From Bemisia tabaci (lineage: Eukaryota; Arthropoda; Insecta; Hemiptera; Aleyrodidae): a DNA stretch of 64,000 nt. Below the pieces are notes generated by a model. That model worked only from the letters and a program-made list of their open reading frames with translations, was not told the DNA's origin and made no database searches. The DNA is taken from positions 70,985,660-71,049,659 of the forward strand of contig NC_092793.1 in assembly GCF_918797505.1 (NCBI RefSeq), written 5' to 3'. Within the stretch, counting starts at the first letter, position 1; each line of letters starts with the position of its first letter. Positions 56,240-64,000 of the stretch are shown in pieces. Made by a program: the position numbers and the translations under genes.

Positions 56240-56667
56240 CTGCTGTGCTAAGTCACAACGCCGTATAAGCATTCAAATATTGCCAAATTTCTTCTTTGAA
56301 AATATATATTTTTGAAGATAGTCATGAATATTTTCTCTATATATTTTTGAAGATAGTCGTGAAGATTTTCTCTATATATTTTTGAAGATAGTCATGAAGA
56401 TTTTCTCTATATATTTTTGAAGATAGTCATGAATATTTTCTCTGTATATTTTTGAAGATAGTCATGAATATTTTCTCTATATATTTTTGAAGATAGTCAT
56501 GAATATTTTCTCTTGAAATTTGCAGAATTTTTGGATCAAATAACGAACGAAATCCTGTCAAAAATCGAAGGAGAAATATTCACAAATTTTCCTGACAACT
56601 CGTGATTTGTCAAAAGAAATTTGGCGACGCCTGGTGGATCTTACTGCGTTCTTACTTAGCACAACTG
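56240..56667. mobile_element. CTGCCGTGC-family MITE, copy 4, expanded
   Basis: CTGCTGTGCTAAGTC and CTTACTTAGCACAACTG form the ends. The left arm contains six units of a 35-bp repeat (56301-56512) that other copies carry once, which makes this copy about 430 bp instead of about 255. Confidence 0.75.
56301..56512. repeat. 35-bp tandem repeat, six units
   Basis: GAAGATAGTC begins at 56314, 56349, 56384, 56419, 56454 and 56489, an exact 35-bp period. The unit is TTTTTGAAGATAGTCATGAA followed by TATTTTCTCTATATA. Only a few single-base differences separate the units. Confidence 0.92.
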
Positions 56668-57126
56668 TTAAGTAACCTCGTTCGATCAGCACGTTCCCTC
56701 TTTGATGATACCCCGTCGATTTTTGCGAACACCCTGAAAGGCGCTTCGTTTCAATTTTTACGTGTGAAAGAAGCTAAGAGAAGGGGGTCCAAACCATACG
56801 CGAAGGAAATATAAATAAATAGTGAGCAGAAGAAAACGGAGAAATTGAAGCGCTGCGCTGGTTACGCGTGTGAGGAAGTGTATAACAGGTTCCGAATAAC
56901 TGTAAAACGTATCCGTCCGAGGCTGCGTTGAAATTGAAATAAAGTCCCCGTCACGTCGCGGCGGAAAGACTAGCGTAAGTGAAAATAGCGTGTACGAATG
57001 GAGTACAAAATTACGGTCGATATTTTTTATGCGTGTTTTTAATCGGTATTATGAATCAATTCAGTAGTAGTGTGGAAGAAACTATCACTTTCCCAAGAAC
57101 TTCATACTTGAACTGCGTTAGGCAGG

Positions 57127-57210
57127 AAGGAACCAAGCCACATCAGCTATTGCCAAAAATAGGGCAATTTCATTTTTTACATGAAACGGTTGTGCAGATT
57201 TTTCAGCAAA
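57127..57210. mobile_element. AAGGAACC-family MITE, left half
   Basis: AAGGAACCAAGCCACATCAG through CATGAAACGGTTGTGCAGAT. It stops where the hairpin element at 57216 begins; the right half is absent. Confidence 0.6.
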
Positions 57211-57215
57211 AGACA

Positions 57216-57403
57216 AAATAAATTTGAAGAGCCATAACCTTGAAAACAATATTTAATTAATTGACGAAAACGTACATCACAGCTGAAGGCGTCTTTCGGG
57301 CATTGCCCACCTACGACGTCTTAAGACGTCTTTAGCTGTAATGTAAGTTTTTGTTAATTAATTAAAACTTTTTTGCAAGGTTATAGCTCTTCAAATTTAT
57401 TTT
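57216..57403. mobile_element. Palindromic element, arms about 80 bp
   Basis: AAATAAATTTGAAGAGCCAT and AGCTCTTCAAATTTATTT are the ends; TTTAATTAATTGACGAAAAC and GTTTTTGTTAATTAATTAAA pair inside. The centre holds GACGTCTTAAGACGTC, itself a palindrome. Confidence 0.7.
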
Positions 57404-57570
57404 ACTTTATTTATATTTCGCCTTGCTCATCGCAAACATGTTTTTTCTAAAAAGACAATTAGAGTGCTACGTAGCGCTCGAGATCCGAAAGTAAGAAGCT
57501 TGATTCATTTCAGCTTCAGCGTTACGGATAGCCTGCCCACTCGAACATCGGAAACGTGAGGGATGACGCG

Positions 57571-57722
57571 CAGTGGCGAGGCGTGAATTATCGACTATCG
57601 ATACATTCTCATAAGAAGCTCCTGAAAGGAATCGATTATTAAGGTATCCCTGATAATCGATCCTTTTTCATAGGTTTAAATGATAGACCAATCGATTCAT
57701 CGCAAAGTAAGACACGCTACTG
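57571..57722. mobile_element. ATCGAT-rich hAT-like MITE, copy 5
   Basis: CAGTGGCGAGGCGTGAATTA to AGTAAGACACGCTACTG. The flanks ATGACGCG (57563-57570) and ATGACGCA (57723-57730) form an 8-bp duplication with one mismatch. Confidence 0.8.
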
Positions 57723-57730
57723 ATGACGCA

Positions 57731-58476
57731 GCGATGATATTACGCGCGTGAAGAAAGAGGATCACGCCCACGTACGGCATTGTATCTCAAGTGAGGTGTA
57801 TTCGGTGTCAGTGATAACAATTAAGCCTCACAGCGCAGCGTTGTCATGACGTTGAGCATGTCGCATGGCTTTTAGCTGACGTTAAATAAGACGTAAAGCA
57901 AGTATGAGATCTTCGGTAGGAAGTTCACAACCTTCCAAATTTCTCCGATATGACGATGGCAGAAAGGAGGAGTATCAAGGCCCAAAATCGGCTCACCTCC
58001 GGAATCCCGAGATGTTTCGATATTTTGCAGTTCATGGCGTATATTTTACCGAAGATTTTTTTTTTTTTTTTTTTTTGTCGTACTCACAATTTTTGACTCC
58101 GAAACGAAGATCCAAACTGGGGCAGGGCCGGATCAAAGGGGTGGCCACATGGGCCGCGGTCCATGGCGGCAAATCTAGAGGGCGGCAAATTTTTGCAATT
58201 TTTTTATATGGATGTCTAAAAAAATATCGGATTCAGAAAACAAACATTACAGACGAGAAAAGGTAACAAAATCTCTCATTTCCTGAGAGTAGAGTAATTT
58301 TCAATTTTGTCGTCTTTCAGTGATACAAGAGACAGTACCTTTATTTATTCGAGTTAAGAGAGAAATCAAATACGCAATTTGGCCTGGAACGGCGCTGCGC
58401 AAAGAGCAATGATGTCGAGGACTTGAGATGAAAAGGAGAAGCCCTCGGCGCGGCGATCGGCATGTAACACATATTA
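57731..58476. other. Stretch without a recognised gene
   Basis: T21 run at 58056-58076, then GGCCGGATCAAAGGGGTGGC, a phrase that looks like part of a dispersed repeat. A frame from 57904 (120 codons) crosses the T run and is not convincing. Confidence 0.35.
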
Positions 58477-58690
58477 GCGCCTACAAGACTGCACGAATAC
58501 TTCACGCATGGCATCAAACACAGTGCGGTCATTGCGGTCAGCGTGAAACGGATAGCGCCTACAAGAATGCATGAATACTTCACGCATTGCGCCAAACGCA
58601 GTGCGGTCAGCGTGAAACGCATGGCGCCTACAAAACTGCGTGAATACTTCACGCATTGCGCCAAACACGGTGTTGTCCGCGCTTTGCGGC
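58477..58690. repeat. 69-bp satellite-like tandem array, three units
   Basis: GCGCCTACAA starts at 58477, 58555 and 58624. Each unit continues TGAATACTTCACGCATTGCG and CCAAAC.C.GTG. The first unit has a 9-bp duplication (ATTGCGGTC). The core is related to the array at 50036-50188. Confidence 0.85.
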
Positions 58691-59549
58691 GGCGGGAGTT
58701 AAAATCATTGAACCACACGGGAATTTTCGTGGATTTTGACCATCAGACCCAAGTTTGGGCCTCTGTTTTGAGGTCGAAATGTGTGAGTGTGGCCGAAGCA
58801 AAAATTTACGATAAATTTAAATACATAATGTAAAAAGTATCCCGTCAACTACAAAATAGAGAAACAGCTACGGATGGAAGTGTGAAGATTTTGGCTTTAA
58901 TCGACACTCATCCTTTACTGTCGAAGTATCTTCTCGTCGCGCCATAATTTAACACCTCATGTACATAGATTTTTCAAGTTGGGTATTCAGAGTTAGCACG
59001 AGCTAAAGTGTCATCTGTACACAAGTTCAAGTGTTATATTTATGGTACAGTGTCGATGGAACGTATCATCCATCAGCTGTTGGGTCCGGCAACTTTGTCG
59101 TCAAGTGAAGTAGATCCCTCTTACAATTGCGTATACCTACTCGAAATCTAATTTTAAATCGTATCTGAAACATTTGAAGAGCCTAGGCAGGTGGGCCGGT
59201 ATAGCATGGCGTTAACGTTTCGCCTTTTAGAAGGGTTTCCTGCAATCCGACCAATAATTGTCGTGAACTTAAAAACGTTATCGTGGGATCGCAAAGCAGT
59301 ATAACGTAAATAAAATCACACGCTGTGCCTACAATGCAGCTAATCGTTTCTGGGGTCTGGCAATTTGCACTCCATTACGTCGATTGTCGGTCCAACAGAG
59401 CACATGGCGATTGTCTATGGCTACACATACGCCCAGTCTTATACGCGTACCAAGCGCAGCCAGTGACCTACATTTTCTTACGGGCCAGCAATAATAATTA
59501 TTTTTCAAATGAACCTGTCTCGCGTTAAAAATTAGAATCTAAATGCGTA
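58691..59549. other. Intergenic stretch without a recognised gene
   Basis: No gene, RNA or clear repeat boundary seen. Confidence 0.4.
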
Positions 59550-59862
59550 CAGGGTGGTCCAGGATTAAACGGTCAGACTGCAGGAGCCGAAATACCCCCA
59601 AACCCTCTTTAAACTGAGACTTCGATATTTTTTAGATCATCATGAATGCACGGTACAAAAGTACAGGGGAGTTCAAATTGCCATGAGATTTGGTTCACAA
59701 CCGTTGCCGAAATTCAGGAAAAACGATTTACTCTCCGAAATTTTGGGGAGCCGTACTCCGACTGGAGGAACTTTTAAAAAAAACTTTATACAACAAAAAA
59801 GTCTTATTTTGACCCATAGAACACGCCCCTGCAGTCTGGACTTTTGACCCTGGATCAATCTG
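59550..59862. mobile_element. TA-flanked MITE, CAGGGTGGTCC family
   Basis: CAGGGTGGTCCAGGATTAAA on the left and TTTTGACCCTGGATCAATCTG on the right are inverted, with CAGACTGCAGG and its complement inside. TA occurs on both sides (59548-59549 and 59863-59864). A second, right-truncated copy starts at 61424. Confidence 0.7.
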
Positions 59863-59864
59863 TA

Positions 59865-60376
59865 AAGCTGGTGCCCATGTAGCTTGCTAAAAACACTATG
59901 GATTTTTTCCTCCTTTTTTTTCTCTTTTCTTCAATTTCCTCTCGATCATCCTTCACTTCGCGATCGTTTTTTTAGCACTAATTATTATTAACCATAGAAT
60001 ACATGGATTGCCTTGTATCTCTAATAGACTTGCACGCATATTATCTAGCCTATCTTTTTTGTGAACATTAGCAGAACTCGGAGCAGGATGAATTGCAAGA
60101 AGGTTAAAGTATGTTCGTCCGAGGAAGTCGCATGAGGTCATGAATGCATGTATGCACGTTGTTGCTGGCCTGCTTGATGTACGCCCTAGTTTCGGTGCGA
60201 AACTCCTGAATTCTGTGATCATTTTCGGTATTCATAGCCTTTTGTTTTTCCGTCACACCTAAAGAAGATGCAATTAATATACTCGGGATATTTTTCTGTC
60301 CAATAGAGTATTTTCTTAATATTTGTCGGATCAGCTGAGGTTTTGTAGGCTACCTATTGTGATTGTGAGCATTTGA
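59865..60376. other. Stretch without a recognised gene
   Basis: No gene or repeat boundary recognised. Confidence 0.35.
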
Positions 60377-60664
60377 CAGGGTGTCTAGCATCAGGATTTT
60401 CCCAATTTTCCCGATTCTATCAGGTTTTGAGGTCAATCAGGATTTAATCTCGATTTCATCAGGATTTGACGAAAAATCGGTCGTGAATTCAGGATTTGAG
60501 TTAAGTCGGCCGTCCGATCAGATTTTTTTTATCGAGCTAGTTTTGCGATATTAATTTTTCTCCGCAGAAAATCAGGATTTGGAAAAATCATGAAATCAGG
60601 ATTTAGCAGTCAAAAATCAGGAAAAATTAGGATTTCCCAAAATGAATAAGAAGTAGACACCCTG
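60377..60664. mobile_element. CAGGGTGTC-type TIR element (TCAGGATTT phrases)
   Basis: CAGGGTGTCTAG and AGTAGACACCCTG are exact-length ends. The interior is made largely of a short phrase (A)TCAGGATTT(T) repeated about nine times with variation. Confidence 0.75.
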
Positions 60665-60924
60665 TTTTACTTTTCATCTCTTACGTATTTCAAAGATAGT
60701 TATAATGCTTTACAAGTGACTTGTGTCTGCGACCGACGACACTACTTGTGAAGTAAAGAAATAACTTCCTTACTGTGGACGCATTCCTCGGATTTATTTT
60801 GTTCGTCCAAATTCCTTTGGATCATTTGCACCTGTTTTTGGAAAAATATGAATTTATATTAGTTCGGCAGCGATTCATTTCCTTATGAAAGCACGACGTA
60901 CTTCCGGCAGTCCTCGAAATAATT

Positions 60925-61200
60925 TTAATAAAAGAGCGGAATTAACGGAATCGAAGTGAAGGAAATATTCGTCTGGGAAAACTTGAAGATATTTCCAAGC
61001 ATGTTAATAAAATATGCGACGATCTGTGGCACTGGCTCAGCGGGTTCAATGCCTCCTGCAAACTCCGCGACCTGACGTGAAAGAACGATGCATGGTCCGA
61101 ATGCCAAAAATGTCGGAGCCACCAAATGCCGATCCTGGCTCACCGCTTGGATTCCGCAACATGGAGTCAGTAGTTTGGCCACTTTTTTGCAATTGAGCAT
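60925..61200 (-). other. Unidentified 91-codon frame
   Basis: The minus-strand frame reads KVAKLLTPCCGIQAVSQDRH, then LVAPTFLAFGPCIVLSRQVA and further. Composition is protein-like, but no splice sites or family are recognised. It could be a transposon scrap or chance. Confidence 0.15.
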
Positions 61201-61423
61201 TCTCCCGGTTGAGTCAAAGAGCGTCCTCGCTCAGTGCTTGTTTAAATTAAATGTTTGATGTTACTAGGCGAGAAAAACGATGAGAATATAAGTCGTACTT
61301 GACGCAGCCTACATTCTAGGAAGGAAAGAGCAGAACCTAATGTAATTTTCACTAATATATTTACCGAGCTTTATTGTGCTTTAGTTTCGACTTAGCTTGC
61401 ACCTGGGAAATTATACGTATATA

Positions 61424-61575
61424 CAGGGTGATCCAGGGTTAAACGGCCAGACTGCAGGAGCGTGTTCCACAGGTAAAAATGAGACTTTTGTTGTATAAGG
61501 TTTTTTTTCCGAAAGTGCCCCCAGTCCCAGTCGGAGCTACGCCCCCCCCCCCAATTTCGGAGAGTAAATTCAAGG
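61424..61575. mobile_element. CAGGGTGGTCC-family MITE, truncated copy
   Basis: CAGGGTGATCCAGGGTTAAA, CCAGACTGCAGGAGCGTGTT and later CAATTTCGGAGAGTAAAT match 59550-59862 in the inverted sense. It contains a C11 run (61542-61552). Confidence 0.6.
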
Positions 61576-62199
61576 GCTAGGAAGGGGGATAGGATAGCTC
61601 CCGAGGATTTTGGAGGAATTCCCCCAGGAATGCACCCAGTGGTGAACGAAGTGTGGGTGACCACCGTGTCGGGATGCATTTGTGCGTGTGTTTCTCTGTC
61701 AAGGTTTCACAGGAAAGTAAATGGTCATTGCGTATTCCCGGAAACCATCCAGGGACCAGGGAAGTTTCCACTTACATCCCTATTCAGGAGCCGAACTTTT
61801 TGAGATAACCAGCTACTTTATTCCGTAATATGTATGTGTGGTCCAACGTAATACTCTCACGAGTGAGGGTCACCGGACGAGACCACAACCCCGTGTAGAC
61901 AATCAGCAGACTGATTTTTGAAATCAATCGACAAAGCGAGAGTCAAAGAAGAGAAATATACAATGAAGCGATTCCATCGGTGGAAGCGGGTGATTGCACT
62001 AGACAATGGAGTTAAGTAATAGACTAACGGCAACCCACGAGGTACCCCACAGGATCCATCCTTTCCTCCCTTAGTCTCCAACAACCACCCGTTTCAACCA
62101 ATAGGATTGCTTCATTTTCCCTTTATCTTCTTTATCTACCAACTTCAATAATCAGCCTGCAGAGCCGAAGCTCTCGTTTGGCGTCGAGCTCTCAACCAG
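61576..62199. other. Stretch without a recognised gene
   Basis: Only short frames; nothing recognised. Confidence 0.35.
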
Positions 62200-62784
62200 A
62201 CATCGGTGATTGATCGCGGACCATCAAATGACACCGTCGCGGCACCCCTCAGGCCCCTCACCCCGCGGACCCCCCAATCCCCCCTCCATACAGGTCCTGG
62301 GGTTATATTTATAGCGTCGGAGGATGATTCCAGATCGGCGATCTGAGGGCAAGTGGCGGTCTGTTTCCAGGGTTATTAGCCGAGGTGCGCTGCCGTTAGC
62401 GGCTCCACTCCACAAGCTCATCTCATCGCATAACACACGCGCACTCGGACACACACATTTGCACTTCCAATAAATTCAAGGTCAACCTCTTCTCTTTCCT
62501 CAAGCTCTTTGTCCGACTGCGTTGCGTTTTGCCCTCGACGCGCCAAACGAGCCTGCGATCGGCGTGCCGTCCCAGTATGGGCACGACTCGGACGTCGCGG
62601 CGCGGCGCGCGCCCCTCCGCCCCGAAGCCCCCGGCGCGGTGCCCCTTCGTCGTGAGTCCGTCCGCACCCATTTCAGTGGAAACCTCAACTGCCTTTCCCT
62701 CATTGTTGTTTCGTCCTCGTCGGTGATATTTCGAAGCTCTCGAATTTGCTGCTCGTTGCTGAGCAGTGAGTAACAAATCGGCCA
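62200..62784. promoter_or_regulatory. CpG-rich island, possible promoter/first exon
   Basis: Strongly GC- and CpG-rich. On the + strand a GTGAGT donor follows CCCCTTCGTC near 62652; on the minus strand a frame includes NEQQIRELRNITDEDETTMR, which looks protein-like. Direction and extent cannot be settled because several frames are open. Confidence 0.3.
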
Positions 62785-63035
62785 GTATGAACCCTCAGGT
62801 GTTGCGTCATGACTTGTCCTTTGATGAAACACGAATTTCCTGTGTGAAACTTATGAATATTTACCTTCGAATTTCTCAGATAACTTTATCGCAAGTTTCT
62901 ACTGAAGTCCCCTGAAAAATCTTCAAAGTTGAGGAAATATTCCACTATCTTGTCCCTCACATAAATAAACATTGCTATTGAAGGGAATTTGGCAACTCTC
63001 GACATGATCATTACGGCGTTCTTCCTATATGCACG
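62785..63035. mobile_element. CTGCCGTGC-family MITE, very degenerate copy
   Basis: CAGGTGTTGCGTCATG, GAATATTTACC, CCTGAAAAATCTTC and GAAGGGAATTTGGCAACTC keep the family order. The outermost ends are lost. Confidence 0.4.
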
Positions 63036-63119
63036 CTCAGAATTATGCTCCTTTTTATGCTGGAGCAGTTGTCGTGAACCAAGATGGTGGATCTCAGGAT
63101 AGCGGGCAATAGACTGTTT

Positions 63120-63174
63120 CAGTGGCTACGTCATTCGACTTATCGATCGTCGATCATTGAGGCGTTACGTGTAG
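63120..63174. mobile_element. Scrap of the ATCGAT-rich family
   Basis: CAGTGGCTACGTCATTCGAC, TTATCGATCGTCGATCATTG and AGGCGTTACGTGTAG resemble the two ends joined with the middle deleted. Confidence 0.35.
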
Positions 63175-63888
63175 AAAGGACATTTACATTTTTTGGTTAC
63201 GATTGATATTTACGCAGTAATTAAATCAGTCTGTTATAAAATAGATTAAAAATTAAAAAGAACGCATGAACTTGAAATAGAGAGAACATGGCATCAGAGC
63301 GAGCAACAGACAGTCGCATGACCGTGGTCTCCCGTCGGGAGTGAAGTCCTGAACGCTGTGTGCGTGAGTGCGTGTGTTTTTTGTGTACGTGTAGTGCGTA
63401 ATTTCGCATGGAATCGGTGCTAATGTTACATATGTCGGCGCGGACGCCGTACGATGCTGTTACCTTTGTTCTGGGATGGGTGGATATACTGGATGTCGAT
63501 CCTGGATGTGATACGATGGCTCACACTCGGCCAATGGCATGAAGCGTGAGTCATGAGTCATGAGTCAAGACCGGGTTCACACCGCACTTCTCTCGGTAGC
63601 CGTAGCCGTAGCCGTAGGATCCAGTCTCCAAGTCGGACGTACTCCCGTTGCCCGTTCCACCTTCACCCAGTTCACATCGGAGCGCGCCTCCCGCCCTCGG
63701 GTCTTGCTCCTGTCCGCTGCCGCCCGAATAATTTGCAACGCCGTTACGGCGGATCAACAAACGGCAGAAGCGGATTCCCTGCAGCACCGTTCCTTGGATC
63801 CTCGCTCCCAGTTCATCCTCTTGTACCTTGCACATTGACCAACATGTCGTAGTGTGGAGAGGATACGCGCCCAGGTTCGGACTCGATG
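63175..63888. other. GC-moderate stretch without a recognised gene
   Basis: Contains GTGCGTGAGTGCGTGTG and a (CCGTAG)n-like phrase near 63599-63617 (AGCCGTAGCCGTAGCCGTAG). No gene recognised. Confidence 0.35.
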
Positions 63889-64000
63889 CAGGGTGCCCAC
63901 TAATCCGGAAAGTCCGAAAATAGTACTGATTTTTCAAGGGCGATCCGGAAGTACTGAAAAAGTGCGGAAATTCCGCCGGATGGTGCGGAATTTTTTTCAT
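63889..64000. mobile_element. CAGGGTG-type element, cut by window end
   Basis: CAGGGTGCCCACTAATCCGG followed by AAGTCCGAAAATAGTACTGA, nearly identical to about 53540-53650. The right end is outside the window. Confidence 0.65.

Noticed and set aside
57904..58266. 120-codon open frame
   Set aside because: It crosses a 21-T run as a phenylalanine block and ends in repeat-like DNA.
58474..58718. Repeated peptide frame on the minus strand
   Set aside because: It is the translation of a tandem DNA repeat whose period is a multiple of three; no sign of a gene.

Overview
The window looks like nuclear DNA of an insect: genes are split by many AT-rich introns with GT-AG borders, first exons are CpG-rich and start near TCAGT-type initiators, and compact DNA transposons are very dense. 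The mix of repeats (a small hAT-like family rich in ATCGAT, a CTGCCGTGC...GCACGGCAG family, an AAGGAACCAAGCCACAT family, and GCGCCTACAA satellite) reminds me of a hemipteran, most likely a whitefly. That species guess comes from memory of repeat style and is not proven here.

Three conserved genes occupy about 8.2-35.8 kb. (1) A ZC3H12/Regnase-type endoribonuclease on the + strand, coding exons from 8282 to 18893. Seven exons join in phase to about 620 aa and keep the four catalytic aspartates, the CCCH finger and the C-terminal helical domain. (2) RPP38, the L7Ae-fold RNase P/MRP subunit, on the - strand (29006 down to 24160). Four exons join in phase to about 274 aa; it converges on the ribonuclease gene. 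(3) ORC4, the origin recognition complex AAA+ subunit, on the + strand (29616 to 35814). Seven exons join in phase to about 432 aa. RPP38 and ORC4 are head to head with only about 610 bp between their start codons, so they probably share a bidirectional promoter.

The first 7.6 kb and the last 28 kb (about 36-64 kb) hold no gene I recognise. They are filled with terminal-inverted-repeat elements, hairpins, LINE scraps, a decayed mariner, short satellites and G/C homopolymer runs. Several elements can be delimited to the base by target-site duplications: 9 bp at 31951-32320 and 37316-37507; 8 bp at 26594-26915, 28390-28714, 47179-47347, 55495-55627 and 57571-57722; TA at 50859-51823 and 59550-59862. 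Promoter- or exon-like islands near 37.6-38.0, 44.6, 47.4-47.9 and 62.2-62.8 kb may be first exons of genes that continue outside the window, but none has a recognised product.

Notable structures are a 1.2-kb long inverted repeat with arms of about 405 bp (3561-4762), two related palindromic MITEs placed 26-30 bp downstream of two successive 5' splice sites of the ribonuclease gene, a TIR element that encloses a 51-bp satellite array (49586-50646), and a hairpin-GAAACGTC motif shared by two elements that resembles part of a hammerhead ribozyme. No CRISPR array, operon, rRNA or complete tRNA gene was seen.
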